A stretch of DNA of 64,000 bases from Bacteroidota bacterium (lineage in GTDB: Bacteria > Bacteroidota > Bacteroidia > Bacteroidales > WCHB1-69): the NCBI GenBank assembly GCA_029570835.1, contig JAKPTX010000205.1:44947-108946 (forward strand), written 5' to 3'. The stretch's first letter is position 1. Every line of letters starts with the position of its first letter. Position numbers and translations under genes: made by a program. The notes under the pieces are model-generated. The model worked only from the letters and a program-made list of their open reading frames with translations. It was not told the origin of the DNA and made no database searches. Shown piece by piece: positions 52,074-61,087 of this stretch.

Positions 52074-52358
52074 TTACTCATACACAAAGATAAAAACATC
52101 CTCATCATCCTTCTGCCAATTCAACTGCTCCCGGGTATATTTTTCCAATAAAAAGCTATCTGTTCTTAATTCCTCAAAAGTATAAGAATTATTGACCTGA
52201 TTTTTAGCTTTGGTAATATTGTTTTGAAGATACTTAGTCTTTCTGTTCAATTCTGCGTGTACCTTATAGTTATTATTTGAAACAACAAAAATAAGGACCA
52301 GTCCTGTGATTAGGAGTAAAACTGCACCCAAAATATTCCATTTTCTCTTCAATCTCAT
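52074..52358 (-). CDS. DivIC/FtsB-like septum formation protein, 94 aa
   Basis: Bitopic cell-division protein. A cytoplasmic basic start (MRLKRKW) precedes one membrane helix (residues 8-26, ILGAVLLLITGLVLIFVV), a coiled coil (about 30-65), and a short C-terminal domain with LEKYTREQLNWQKDDEDVF in which the usual E-x-Y-x-R-E pattern is visible. Bacteroidota have DivIC/FtsB of this size. It lies between rny and aroQ on the minus strand. Confidence 0.85.
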   Translation of the reverse strand: MRLKRKWNILGAVLLLITGLVLIFVVSNNNYKVHAELNRKTKYLQNNITKAKNQVNNSYTFEELRTDSFLLEKYTREQLNWQKDDEDVFIFVYE

Positions 52359-52372
52359 CGCTTTACAAATTA

Positions 52373-53944
52373 TTATCTTGCGTAGTTAACCGATCTTGTC
52401 TCTCTAATCACTGTGATTTTAATCTGTCCAGGATAAGTCATCTCATTTTGAATCTTTTTGGAAAGTTCGAATGAGATTTCATTAGCTTGTTCATCTGATA
52501 TTTTATCAGCACCTACAATCACGCGCAGCTCTCTACCCGCCTGAATTGCATAAGTCTTATTCACCCCATGATAGGTCAGTGCAATATTTTCAAGATCATT
52601 CAATCTCTTGATATAAGCTTCTACTACCTCTCTTCTGGCGCCCGGTCTGGCACCGGAAATAGCGTCACAAACCTGAACAATAGGAGCATATAAACTACTC
52701 ATCTTTTGCTCATCATGGTGAGATCCGATAGCATTTACAATCTCTGCTCTTTCTTTATACTGCTCGGCTAATTGAGCTCCAAACACGGCGTGTGGCAGAT
52801 CCGGTTCTGTATCCGGTACTTTACCTATATCGTGCAATAATCCGGCTCTTTTTGCAATTTTAGGATTCAATCCCAACTCAGCCGCCATGGTTGCAGCCAA
52901 ATTAGCCACCTCCTTAGAGTGTTGTAACAAATTTTGTCCGTAAGATGAACGATATCTCATCTTTCCAACCAAACGCATCAGTTCGTTAGACATGTTAAAG
53001 ATACCCAAGTCGATACAAGTTCTCTTACCAATCTCTAAAATCTCCTGTTCAATCTGTTTTTTCGTTTTTGCCACTACCTCTTCGATACGTGCCGGGTGGA
53101 TTCTACCGTCAGTAACCAGTTTTTCGAGCGACAAACGTGCAATTTCACGACGTACAGGGTCAAAACTTGAAAGTAGGATCGCATCAGGAGTATCGTCAAT
53201 AATCACATCCACCCCGGTCAGGTTCTCCAATGTTCGGATATTTCTTCCTTCACGACCGATAATTCTTCCTTTAATCTCTTCATTATCAATATTAAAGACG
53301 GAAACTGCATTTTCGAGAGCAACCTCTACACCGGTACGTTGAATTGTTTTAATCACCACTTTTTTAGCTTCCATCATGGCCGATGCTTTTGCTTCTTCAA
53401 TGATATCATTGGTCAGAACCATCGCTTGCGAACGCGCTTCCTCTTCCATCAGTTGCATCAACTGCTCTTTAGCTTGTTGTGAAGTTAATCCGGCAATCGA
53501 TTCCAACTTCTCTTTTTGGATTGCAGTCTGTTTATCCAACTCTGCACTTCTTGCTTCTACACTCGCCAATTGTTTATTTAAATTGTCCCTTAACTGATTA
53601 TTTTCATTGTTTTTTCGGTTGAGATCCTCCAACTTTTGATTCAGAGTATTCTCTTTTTGTTTTATTCTATTTTCTGACGAGGCAATCTGTTGATTTTTCT
53701 CATTAACCAACGCTTCATGCTCACTTTTCAGTTGCAAAAACTTCTCTTTTGCTTGTAAAATACGTTCTTTTTTTACTAATTCGGCATCTTCAACCGATTT
53801 TTTCATCAAAGCTTCTGCCTCTTTTTGAATGTTAAGACTATTTTTGGTAATCGATTTTTTGAGTAATGAGTATGACAAGGCAATCCCAACCCCCATCCCA
53901 ACGAGTACACCTACCAGCAGTCCAATAATAATTTGAGTAGTCAT
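52373..53944 (-). CDS. rny: ribonuclease Y, 523 aa
   Basis: Membrane-anchored endoribonuclease initiating mRNA decay. The ATG at 53944 is chosen: it puts the single N-terminal membrane helix ([21 protein letters not shown]) at the very start, as in all RNase Y proteins; a longer frame starting upstream would run into the 6S RNA region. After the helix come a long coiled coil (about 30-185), the KH domain ([21 protein letters not shown] near 215) and the HD domain with HDIGK (about 370). A 6S RNA gene lies directly upstream. Confidence 0.96.
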   Translation of the reverse strand: MTTQIIIGLLVGVLVGMGVGIALSYSLLKKSITKNSLNIQKEAEALMKKSVEDAELVKKERILQAKEKFLQLKSEHEALVNEKNQQIASSENRIKQKENTLNQKLEDLNRKNNENNQLRDNLNKQLASVEARSAELDKQTAIQKEKLESIAGLTSQQAKEQLMQLMEEEARSQAMVLTNDIIEEAKASAMMEAKKVVIKTIQRTGVEVALENAVSVFNIDNEEIKGRIIGREGRNIRTLENLTGVDVIIDDTPDAILLSSFDPVRREIARLSLEKLVTDGRIHPARIEEVVAKTKKQIEQEILEIGKRTCIDLGIFNMSNELMRLVGKMRYRSSYGQNLLQHSKEVANLAATMAAELGLNPKIAKRAGLLHDIGKVPDTEPDLPHAVFGAQLAEQYKERAEIVNAIGSHHDEQKMSSLYAPIVQVCDAISGARPGARREVVEAYIKRLNDLENIALTYHGVNKTYAIQAGRELRVIVGADKISDEQANEISFELSKKIQNEMTYPGQIKITVIRETRSVNYAR

Positions 53945-53991
53945 AAATGTTATAAAATTATCTAATTTGTAAATAAAAAAATATAAAAAAA

Positions 53992-54178
53992 ACCCGCATC
54001 GCTCCATAGGGTTTCGAAAAACTCCTAAATTCAAGATAAAGGGGCCCCGATATCGCAAACGTCCCCGGGCATAACACCTTATTTCACAATAATTGGGCCT
54101 GTTTTTGATAAAGGCAAGCTTACCTTCTTAATTTGTTACTGTTGAGTTTAACAAACGTATCCGAGCAAATGCGGGCAT
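53992..54178 (-). ncRNA. ssrS: 6S RNA (ssrS), about 187 nt
   Basis: Binds the housekeeping RNA polymerase and lowers its activity in stationary phase. On the minus strand the ends form the closing stem: CCCGCAT with ATGCGGG and inner GCTC with GAGC; a T8 run follows, a good terminator. The G/C-rich arms CAGGCCC and GGGGCCCC lie across an unpaired middle. The position between zapA and rny is that of 6S RNA in other Bacteroidota. The exact ends are approximate. Confidence 0.85.
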
Positions 54179-54194
54179 TTCTCTTTCAAAGAAC

Positions 54195-54491
54195 CTAATC
54201 GACTGTTATTTGATCTGCAAGTAGTTTTAAATCTTTCATTTTAGGAATCAAATTCTCCTCGTAAGCATTTAATCTTTCTTCTGTTGCTATCCCCTCTACC
54301 ACAAAATTAATTAATATTTTTGTTAATATATCTTGATGATCCGTAAAACTCCATTTTTTTGCAAAGTCAAAAAAACTATCGTTAATTATTTTTTCAGCTT
54401 TTCTGTAGTATATTTCCCATTCCCTCTCGATCGTTAATTCTACAACTCTCTGAGCTACAATTAATTTGATCTTTATTCTTGTGTCTTCCAT
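54195..54491 (-). CDS. zapA: cell division protein ZapA, 98 aa
   Basis: Promotes FtsZ ring bundling. The N-terminal strand pair (KIKLIVAQRVVELTIEREWE), the Tyr/Arg helix (YYRKAEKIINDSFFDFAKKW) and the long C-terminal coiled coil (LNAYEENLIPKMKDLKLLADQI) are typical. The start overlaps the coiled-coil gene upstream by 19 bp. Order zapA, 6S RNA, rny matches other Bacteroidales. Confidence 0.9.
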   Translation of the reverse strand: MEDTRIKIKLIVAQRVVELTIEREWEIYYRKAEKIINDSFFDFAKKWSFTDHQDILTKILINFVVEGIATEERLNAYEENLIPKMKDLKLLADQITVD

Positions 54492-54781
54492 TCAACTCTA
54501 CTTAAAAGCTTAATAGATCTGTCTATCTCCCGCACTAAGTTATCTATTTTTTCTTCCGTTCCCTTCTTATCCTCTCTATGTAAAACTGTTTTTGTTATTG
54601 TTAATATTTTATTTTTTTCTCTTAAATCCTCAACTTCCTCTCTCAATTCACCTACTTCCTGTTGATATTCACTTAATTGTTTTTTTAATTCGACATTTTC
54701 GTTTTTTAATCTGTCTAATGCAGCAATGGCCACTTTCAACTTGTATTCAACTTCATTATATAACGACAAAAAAGAACTCAT
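54473..54781 (-). CDS. coiled-coil protein upstream of zapA, 102 aa
   Basis: Almost all coiled coil: LYNEVEYKLKVAIAALDRLKNENVELKKQLSEYQQEVGEL has regular heptads, then the acidic/basic EEVEDLREKNK, and a C-terminal helix. A similarly placed coiled-coil gene is common before zapA in Bacteroidota, and a role in divisome assembly (ZapB-like) is inferred from position. A -7 box TAATTTTG lies 20 bp upstream. Confidence 0.8.
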   Translation of the reverse strand: MSSFLSLYNEVEYKLKVAIAALDRLKNENVELKKQLSEYQQEVGELREEVEDLREKNKILTITKTVLHREDKKGTEEKIDNLVREIDRSIKLLSRVEWKTQE

Positions 54782-54800
54782 TGCAAATATTATGACTTTG

Positions 54801-54808
54801 CAAAATTA
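54801..54808 (-). promoter_or_regulatory. -7 promoter element for the coiled-coil / zapA unit
   Basis: Reads TAATTTTG on the minus strand, 20 bp before the start at 54781. Confidence 0.55.
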
Positions 54809-54916
54809 CAAAAAAAATTGATTAATCGCTTTATTTTATACAATTTATTTTTATTTAATTAAAAAAAAAGGGGGGAAGGAAGGGTGTTACACTGCGGACT
54901 ACCGTTAGCAACGAAC

Positions 54917-56260
54917 CTATTCATTGGGTCGCTGGTTCTGTGGTGTGCCGGCGTAGAAAATATCATCCTCAGAAACAATTTTGGAGCCCAAACTACAAGC
55001 CAGGCACTGCTTGTGCTGACAATATCTCTTAGAGAGTTCCAACACCGCCTGTGATTCCATCCCATTATCAATTTCGAAGTGATTCTCGCGATAAAAGCGG
55101 ATAATTTTGTTATCTTCCGCTTCCATCTGTGAGAGCAAATCGATTGCTCTGTCACTCAATTCTTCTTTTCCCGAGAAGATTCCGTACACGTACAACGCCG
55201 GGATTATCGTGTTAATAATCAGGAGTTGAAACGTATTTTCTCCTATCATTGTGGCATGTTTTTTGCTCTCTTTTCCAAATTGATAGTGGGTTTCCCAATA
55301 GGAATTGGCTGGAATTGAGAAAATTTCTGCAAATTGAGTTATTTCGGTATGATGTTCAATAGTAGTGAAGAGATTCGGATAGCGAAAAAGTATCGCACTC
55401 AACTGTGCCAAACGCATACAAGGAAAGTTTTGAGGTCGCAATCTCAATAAGTTCCAATTCTTGGGATGAATGGGATGCAATCTCTCTTTCCGCCGCAGGT
55501 ATTCATACTCCTCTTGTAATGTTTCATAATAAGCATCATCCAACGGTTCTTCCAGCAAACCGGCTTGTCCGAACAGAATGGCTTCTATTTGCAGCTGATT
55601 TGTAGCATGCTTCTGAATCACTTTATAGGGAATCGATTGCGCTAAAAGGACAAAAGCATCGCGGTTTGTTTTAAACCCGAAGTTAGCGGTCAGCAATCTG
55701 AACAGAGTTTCATTCCAATCGCCGGACACCTGATTTAAAGTCGCGAAGATATCCTTGCTCCGTTGTTCCAGTCTTTCCAGAATGAGACGCGCGTACAATG
55801 AGTGAAATATCAAGCGATAGTAGTCGGGCTGATGGGCTTTGAGGTTTTGAACGAACTGCGCACAAGGGAGAGGTGATGTAGAGAGCATGAGTTGAGTATA
55901 GCGCTCTATCAATTGAGAGGAGAGGTGATTCTTTAACTCAAAAGTGGGAATTGGGCTCCCCCCTTTATAATTTATTTCATAATCATGCTCGTAAACAACA
56001 TGCAAAATGACGGTTTCATACTTTGCATCCTCATGATGTCGGTGCTTCAACCAATCGGAACTTTTGACGTGAATCTCGACGTTGCCGGTCCACAGCAGAT
56101 CTCCGATTTTGACCACAGCTTGTTTAAAATCGGGTCCGGCATCCTGGTGCGGCAATCCGGGATGAATAATTTGCAATGGCTGACCATCGCTGGTTTTGAA
56201 ATCGAAATGGGAATAGATCGAGTGTTTCCACGCATAGTGGAGGAGTGCTTCAGAGATCAT
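54917..56260 (-). CDS. DUF2851 family protein, 447 aa
   Basis: Conserved Bacteroidota protein of unknown function. It has the typical opening (YAWKHSIYSHFDFKTSDGQPLQIIHPG), followed by DAGPDFKQAVVKIGDLLWTGNVEIH and HHEDAKYETVILHVVYEHD, a region that resembles a nuclease-like fold with DAGPDF and EIH residues. The C-terminal region has a Cys-rich segment (CQHKQCLACSLG). The TATCTTTG box lies 21 bp upstream. It may act in nucleic-acid metabolism, but that is only inferred. Confidence 0.88.
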   Translation of the reverse strand: MISEALLHYAWKHSIYSHFDFKTSDGQPLQIIHPGLPHQDAGPDFKQAVVKIGDLLWTGNVEIHVKSSDWLKHRHHEDAKYETVILHVVYEHDYEINYKGGSPIPTFELKNHLSSQLIERYTQLMLSTSPLPCAQFVQNLKAHQPDYYRLIFHSLYARLILERLEQRSKDIFATLNQVSGDWNETLFRLLTANFGFKTNRDAFVLLAQSIPYKVIQKHATNQLQIEAILFGQAGLLEEPLDDAYYETLQEEYEYLRRKERLHPIHPKNWNLLRLRPQNFPCMRLAQLSAILFRYPNLFTTIEHHTEITQFAEIFSIPANSYWETHYQFGKESKKHATMIGENTFQLLIINTIIPALYVYGIFSGKEELSDRAIDLLSQMEAEDNKIIRFYRENHFEIDNGMESQAVLELSKRYCQHKQCLACSLGSKIVSEDDIFYAGTPQNQRPNE

Positions 56261-56280
56261 GGCAGTAATATTTAGTTCCG

Positions 56281-56288
56281 CAAAGATA
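56281..56288 (-). promoter_or_regulatory. -7 promoter element for DUF2851 gene
   Basis: Reads TATCTTTG on the minus strand, 21 bp before the ATG. Confidence 0.6.
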
Positions 56289-56365
56289 TAAAAAATATAG
56301 AATTTAGAAGGTAGAAATTAGAATTATAATGAAGGCGGAAATCGGAGGGCGGAAGGCGGAATTCA

Positions 56366-56407
56366 ATTACGAATTAGACCTCCCCTAGCCCCTCCAAAGG
56401 AGGGGAA
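56366..56407. repeat. 42-bp dispersed repeat, copy 1
   Basis: Identical to 61088-61129. It contains a hairpin CCCCTCC-AAA-GGAGGGG. Such C-rich repeats are common between genes in Bacteroidota. Confidence 0.85.
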
Positions 56408-56452
56408 CAATCGATAAAAACAATGATTATGGTAGTAAAAATGAAGGCTGTA

Positions 56453-56475
56453 GAGACAGGGAATGCCCTGTCTCC
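56453..56475. repeat. REP-like palindrome
   Basis: GAGACAGGG and CCCTGTCTC around a short centre. A degenerate relative, GGGCAG...CTGCCC, is at about 56571-56590. Confidence 0.6.
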
Positions 56476-56594
56476 ATGATATTATTATGCGACACCATTA
56501 AAATGGCAATAAACATTTGATATTCAAGAAATTGCAAATCACAAAATTTGATTAACCGCGATTGTAGGGGCAGGGCTTGTCTCTGCCCTTTGCC

Positions 56595-56665
56595 GAGTGG
56601 GGTGATAAAATAACAGAAAAGCAAAATATGATCTGCCCTCTTATTATTTTTATTTCAAAATAATA
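56595..56665 (+). repeat. Dispersed G/C-clamp repeat, copy C
   Basis: GAGTGGGG, then 38 nt later CTGCCCTC followed by TTATTATTTTTATTTCAAAA. It is the most degenerate of the four copies. Confidence 0.6.
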
Positions 56666-56731
56666 TATATGATTAAATATCAATGGGTTATATAAAAAAT
56701 AATCCGTGCCAAAATTCCGAAATCCGAAATT

Positions 56732-56763
56732 ACTTCTTACTTCTTACTTCTTACTTCTTACTT
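56732..56763. repeat. Tandem 7-bp repeat
   Basis: ACTTCTT repeated four to five times, running into the stop codon of the tcdA gene on the minus strand. Confidence 0.8.
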
Positions 56764-57477
56764 GATAAGGTCCCTTACGACTTCTGCTGCCATAAAACAG
56801 CCAAACAAGGGGGGCATGTAGGAGATGGTGCCCACCACGGAGAGTTTATTTTGCTCGGGATTGGAGTCGATCTGAATGGCATGGTCGGGAACCGGTTCGG
56901 GAGAATAAACCGCTTTAAATCCGTAACGAACTCCCATGCGATGAAGCCGTTTTCGCACAAAATGAGCTAATTTACAGTGAGAGGTCTTCTCGATGGGTAC
57001 AACCCGAATTTGTGCTGGATCCATCTTGCCACCCGCACCCATGGCGGAGATCAGCGGCAAGCCTTTTTGTAAGGTATGGTATATAAAAAACACCTTGGGC
57101 GACAAAGAGTCGATAGCATCCACAACATAGTCATAGTGATGCTCTTCCAAAAGTGTCACCGACCGGTCATCGCGGATAAATTCGTGTAACTTGTGGAGTT
57201 TCAGGTCGGGATTAATCTGGAGTAACCGCTCAGCTAAAAGATCAGTTTTAGCCTGTCCAACAGTATTGTGAAGCGCAATCAGTTGGCGATTGATATTGGT
57301 CTCCTCAATCACATCTGCATCCACGATGGTCATCTCCCCCACTCCGGCACGACAAATCTGTTCCGCTGCGTAAGCTCCCACTCCACCCAAACCTACTACC
57401 AACACATGTTTTGATTGCAGCTTAAGTAAATTTTCTGCTCCTAACAAAAGTTCCGTTCTGGATAACCAATCTGTCAT
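56758..57477 (-). CDS. tcdA: tRNA threonylcarbamoyladenosine dehydratase TcdA, 239 aa
   Basis: ThiF/E1-like ATP-dependent enzyme that cyclises t6A in tRNA. The ATP-binding VLVVGLGGVGAYAAEQICRAG lies at residues 29-49, followed by TIVDADVIEETNINRQ with the Arg of the adenylation site, and the VVDAIDS segment. The MGAGGKMDPAQIRV region matches the family. Length is standard. Five bp downstream of miaA on the same strand, so the two tRNA-modification genes likely form an operon. Confidence 0.94.
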   Translation of the reverse strand: MTDWLSRTELLLGAENLLKLQSKHVLVVGLGGVGAYAAEQICRAGVGEMTIVDADVIEETNINRQLIALHNTVGQAKTDLLAERLLQINPDLKLHKLHEFIRDDRSVTLLEEHHYDYVVDAIDSLSPKVFFIYHTLQKGLPLISAMGAGGKMDPAQIRVVPIEKTSHCKLAHFVRKRLHRMGVRYGFKAVYSPEPVPDHAIQIDSNPEQNKLSVVGTISYMPPLFGCFMAAEVVRDLIK

Positions 57478-57482
57478 ACTTC

Positions 57483-58385
57483 TTATATTTTTATTTCCTG
57501 ATAGGAAGAATCCCTTTTAAACCAGGTTAATTGTCGTTTTGCATAACGGCGGGTGTGAACCTTAATCTTTTCAACTGCCTGTTCTAGAGAAGATTTTCCA
57601 TCTAAATAGCTGAAAAGTTCTTTGTAACCTACAGTATTCAAGGCATTTAAATCTTTGTAAGGATAAAGTTGCTGAACCTCATCCAGCAATCCGGCTTGCA
57701 TCATCTGATCCACTCTGAGATTAATCCGTTCAAAAAGCTCTGCTCTGGGTCTGTTCAGGTAAAATTTCTGAATATTAAAGTCTCTCTCCTTTGCTTTTCC
57801 GGTGATCATTTGCGAATAAGGTTTCCCTGTTTGGATTGTTACCTCTAAGGCACGCAACAATCTTTTATAGTTGGCAATATCACTGGTTTGATAATAGTGC
57901 GGATCCAATTTTTTAATCCGCTGTCTCAATCCTTCCACTCCCTCCTTCTCAAAAATCAGGGTCAACTCTTCTCTCACTTCCGGATCGGGATCCGGTAAAA
58001 GGTCAATCCCGTAGCAAACCGCATCGATATAGAGTCCGCTGCCGCCGGTCATCACTACCACCGGATGTTGCTCAAATAGAGAGGGCAACAGTTCCAGCAC
58101 ATCCTGTTCATATTTTGAAACGCTGTAATAATCCTGAATCGATTTATGTCCTATGAAGTAATGTTTCACTTTACTCTGTTGCTCTTCCGTTGGAAAGGCC
58201 GTCCCGATACACATTTCCCGATAAAACTGTCTGGAGTCGGCAGAAATAATCACCGTATCAAAATGGAGCGCCACTTCGATAGCAAAGTCGGTTTTTCCTA
58301 CTGCTGTAGGACCGGTAATAACACAAAGAGTAGGTTGATTAGAACTTGTCTGATGGATCAAACTGTTCAAAATCGGCGAAATCAT
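57483..58385 (-). CDS. miaA: tRNA dimethylallyltransferase MiaA, 300 aa
   Basis: Adds a dimethylallyl group to A37 of tRNAs reading U-initial codons. The P-loop VITGPTAVGKTDFA, the ISADSRQFYREM motif, the family Asp in DLLPDPDPEV, and the C-terminal RRYAKRQLTWFKRD are all present. Start is uncertain: upstream codons reach into the pRiA4b-like gene; the ATG at 58385 gives 14 residues before the first strand and a 47-bp overlap with that gene. tcdA follows directly. Confidence 0.95.
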   Translation of the reverse strand: MISPILNSLIHQTSSNQPTLCVITGPTAVGKTDFAIEVALHFDTVIISADSRQFYREMCIGTAFPTEEQQSKVKHYFIGHKSIQDYYSVSKYEQDVLELLPSLFEQHPVVVMTGGSGLYIDAVCYGIDLLPDPDPEVREELTLIFEKEGVEGLRQRIKKLDPHYYQTSDIANYKRLLRALEVTIQTGKPYSQMITGKAKERDFNIQKFYLNRPRAELFERINLRVDQMMQAGLLDEVQQLYPYKDLNALNTVGYKELFSYLDGKSSLEQAVEKIKVHTRRYAKRQLTWFKRDSSYQEIKI

Positions 58386-58950
58386 CATCGTCAAAACTGT
58401 TATCCAAATTATCAAGATCATCAAGATCGTCAAGATCTCCCGTTTCAGGGATCTCCAATCCTGCCAAATCTTCCAACAATTTTGATCTGACGATTTTCAG
58501 TTGCATCTCTTTCTCTTTTTTGGTACATCTTGGATACTCAACACCCTCTGTAACAGGTGCTGCTTTTAATAATTCAATGTAGAATATATAAGGATCCAAA
58601 AAATCATATTCATATATAATCTGCTGGTGTGGATCAGTAATAAAATCCTTCAATAATGAATCCTTCATGATGAACTTCGGAATATTAGATTTAGCCGAAT
58701 AATCATCATCATCCTCATATTCAGGCTCTTCCACATGCTGATCATCCTGCATATCGATCAATGTAATCTCCTTCTTTTTGTTCCATTTGGAGTCACAAAT
58801 ATAGAAGGATGCCAATTCATTCCCAACCAATCCGATCGATTCAAACAGGATATTGTGGAATGATTCAAAATGGTCTGTGGCGAGGATCTCTATATCTCTC
58901 ACAAAGTCCTCAATGTGATCGTAAGTAACTCGAAACTTGTAGTAATACAT
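58339..58950 (-). CDS. plasmid pRiA4b ORF-3-like protein, 203 aa
   Basis: The N-terminal half (YYYKFRVTYDHIEDFVRDIEILATDHF, ELASFYICDSKWNKKKEITLIDM) matches the pRiA4b ORF-3 / IS1096 TnpR-like fold, a small alpha/beta domain of unclear function often next to housekeeping genes in Bacteroidota. Then comes IYEYDFLDPYIFYIELLK, also family-typical. The tail is a low-complexity acidic run (LDDLDDLDNLDNSFDDDDF). It overlaps miaA by 47 bp. The function is not known. Confidence 0.85.
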   Translation of the reverse strand: MYYYKFRVTYDHIEDFVRDIEILATDHFESFHNILFESIGLVGNELASFYICDSKWNKKKEITLIDMQDDQHVEEPEYEDDDDYSAKSNIPKFIMKDSLLKDFITDPHQQIIYEYDFLDPYIFYIELLKAAPVTEGVEYPRCTKKEKEMQLKIVRSKLLEDLAGLEIPETGDLDDLDDLDNLDNSFDDDDFADFEQFDPSDKF

Positions 58951-58984
58951 GGTCAATTAAAATTAAAAGTTAGTGATTAATTAT

Positions 58985-59695
58985 TTAGGCCATATTATGA
59001 AATACTTGTGTTACATCATCATCCTCTTCAATCTTTTCCAATAATTTTTCGATTTCTGCTCTTTGTTCTTCATCTACCTCTTTAAAATCGTTCGGAATTC
59101 TTTCAAATTTAAACTCTTTGATATCAAACTCGTTCTCTTCCAAATATTTTTGGATTGGTCCAAAGCTTTGGAAATCAGCATAGATATGAAGATCTCCATC
59201 ATCTTCAAAGAGTTCTTCAACCTCAAAATCGATCAGTTCCAGTTCCAGTTCTTCCAGATCCAGATTTTCTTTCATCGCCACTGTAAATCTACATTTGCGA
59301 TCAAAAATAAAATCGAGCATCCCGTGAGTTCCCAGAGAGCCGTTATATTTATTGAAATAGCTTCTCACATTGGCTACTGTTCTCTGGTTATTATCTGTTG
59401 CAGCTTCAATTAATATCGCTACTCCGTAGGGTGCATAACCCTCATATACATGTTCTTTATAGTCTGAAGTATCCTTTTCAAATGCTCTTTTAATCGCTCT
59501 TTCGACATTATCTTTAGGCATATTTTCAGAACGTGCATTTTGCATCAACAATCTCAGCTTAGCATTTGACGCCGGGTCAGGACCGCCCGCTTTAGCTGCC
59601 ATTGTAATTTCTCTACCTAAACGTGTGAAAACCTTTGCCATGTTTCCCCAACGTTTGAACTTTCTTTCTTTTCTAAATTCAAATGCTCTTCCCAT
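58985..59695 (-). CDS. yebC: YebC/PmpR family regulator, 236 aa
   Basis: The N-terminal GRAFEFRKERKFKRWGNMAKVFTRLGREI is the signature of the family, followed by domain 2 with NMPKDNVERAIKRA and YEGYAPYGVAILIEAATDN, then the acidic domain 3. YebC proteins act as DNA-binding regulators and, by more recent evidence, as ribosome-linked factors helping translation of proline-rich stretches. It has a TACTTTTG box 32 bp upstream. The next gene downstream is 34 bp away. Confidence 0.94.
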   Translation of the reverse strand: MGRAFEFRKERKFKRWGNMAKVFTRLGREITMAAKAGGPDPASNAKLRLLMQNARSENMPKDNVERAIKRAFEKDTSDYKEHVYEGYAPYGVAILIEAATDNNQRTVANVRSYFNKYNGSLGTHGMLDFIFDRKCRFTVAMKENLDLEELELELIDFEVEELFEDDGDLHIYADFQSFGPIQKYLEENEFDIKEFKFERIPNDFKEVDEEQRAEIEKLLEKIEEDDDVTQVFHNMA

Positions 59696-59726
59696 AGTAA
59701 ATATTGATAATGTTTTTTTCTATTTG

Positions 59727-59734
59727 CAAAAGTA
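59727..59734 (-). promoter_or_regulatory. -7 promoter element for yebC
   Basis: Reads TACTTTTG on the minus strand, 32 bp before the yebC ATG. Confidence 0.6.
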
Positions 59735-59812
59735 TAATTTTTTTTTAAATAAATACAAAAAAGCTACGTTTATAATTTATGTCCCGTTGTAACAGATTAA
59801 AAGCCCATTAAG

Positions 59813-61081
59813 ATGAAATACATCAGAAACATTGTAACAACTGTAATTATTTTGATTATCAGTCTATTATCATTCAATTCTTTTGCACAAATTCCAAAGA
59901 TTTTTCAAAAATTCAGTGAAAAACAAGAAAAGATCCAATCAGGTTACTATAAGTATCAATATATTCATATAACTGACAATGATACAAATCATTATACAGG
60001 AATTAGTTATTTTATTTTTACTCCCAACGATTTAAAATATTTTGAAACTCACCTCTACCCAAATGATAACTATCCGGATTATCACTGCAAATCAGAAAAA
60101 ATAAAATTAAGGAGTTTTGAACGCCGCAACAAAATATACTACAGAATGTATGAACTATCATCTGGTCCTAAAACAGATGAATCTGGTTATTTTACATATA
60201 TAGTTTGTTACTTTCTTTTGAATTATGTTAAAAATGGTGGATTTTTAACTCAAATTCCTCCTAAAATAGATAAAAATAACATCAGATTTAAGTTCACTTT
60301 TCCGGATGATGAAATGTCAACAAACAACTCATATGAGTTGGAGTTTAATAAAAAAACTTTGAATTGGGTTCATACGGAAGAGCATGCAATACTATTTGAA
60401 ACTGACAAATACTATACTAGTACTGAAATTATTGACGGTCAATTTTATGATTATATTCATCCTGACATTCTAGATACTATATCTTTTAGATATGATGAAC
60501 TACGAAAGAATTATGATTTACAAACTGAAGAGCAACGCAATATCAATGATTCAATAGCGAGAGAGAAATTAATGGATTCTATTGTAAAATTAAATATTTC
60601 CAAAGGAAATCCATTAACGACCCAGATACCTGAAGAACAAAAAAAGGACACCATAAAATATATGCCTTCCTGGGAAGCTCCTCTTTTGTCAGGAGACACA
60701 TTATACTCTGATAGTATCCAATCCAGGTATGTAGTTATTGATATGTGGTATGCTGCTTGTCCTCCCTGCAGAATGGCTATGAAAGAGTTGGCCACCATCG
60801 ACACCCTCTTTGATGCATCTCTTGTCAGGTTTGTCAGCATGAATATTGGGGATAAAGATACTGCTAAAATCAGGCGTATAGCTGATAACATCAACTGTCA
60901 CGCAGATATAGTTTGTACTTATGACCGGACTGATACGCTATTAACACAAACAATGGGCGATTGCATCGGTTATCCGCAGTTATATTTGGTTGATATGAAA
61001 ACCAAACAGGTAATCTGGCGCTCTTGTGGGTATTTCCGGGGCTTTACCGAGGAAATTGAAGCGATACTTAGGAAAGAGTGA
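59813..61081 (+). CDS. TlpA-like thioredoxin-fold secreted protein, 422 aa
   Basis: Signal peptide (IVTTVIILIISLLSFNSFAQ), a 280-residue N-terminal region of unknown fold, and a C-terminal thioredoxin domain with YAACPPCRMAMKEL (redox Cys316 and Cys319), then ASLVRFVSMNIGDKD and GDCIGYPQLYLVD with the cis-Pro. It acts in periplasmic thiol chemistry. Similar in layout to the lipoprotein at 43578, but not a close duplicate. No neighbour on the same strand within the repeat-rich zone that follows. Confidence 0.87.
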   Translation: MKYIRNIVTTVIILIISLLSFNSFAQIPKIFQKFSEKQEKIQSGYYKYQYIHITDNDTNHYTGISYFIFTPNDLKYFETHLYPNDNYPDYHCKSEKIKLRSFERRNKIYYRMYELSSGPKTDESGYFTYIVCYFLLNYVKNGGFLTQIPPKIDKNNIRFKFTFPDDEMSTNNSYELEFNKKTLNWVHTEEHAILFETDKYYTSTEIIDGQFYDYIHPDILDTISFRYDELRKNYDLQTEEQRNINDSIAREKLMDSIVKLNISKGNPLTTQIPEEQKKDTIKYMPSWEAPLLSGDTLYSDSIQSRYVVIDMWYAACPPCRMAMKELATIDTLFDASLVRFVSMNIGDKDTAKIRRIADNINCHADIVCTYDRTDTLLTQTMGDCIGYPQLYLVDMKTKQVIWRSCGYFRGFTEEIEAILRKE

Positions 61082-61087
61082 TAAACG

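Larger units (their letters stand above)
56261..56757. other. Repeat-rich intergenic region, no gene seen
   Basis: About 500 bp. It contains the DUF2851 promoter (56281-56288), one copy of a 42-bp repeat with a G/C hairpin (56366-56407), a palindrome (56453-56475), a second related hairpin near 56569-56590, one G/C-clamp repeat (56595-56665) and a 7-bp tandem repeat ending at the tcdA stop codon. Confidence 0.65.

Noticed and set aside
53945..54058. Longer N-terminus for ribonuclease Y
   Set aside because: The extra 38 residues are encoded by the 3' end of the 6S RNA and its terminator, and would bury the membrane helix.
54859..55155. 98-aa minus-strand frame near the DUF2851 end
   Set aside because: Overlaps the end of the DUF2851 gene in another frame; no domain or start signal.
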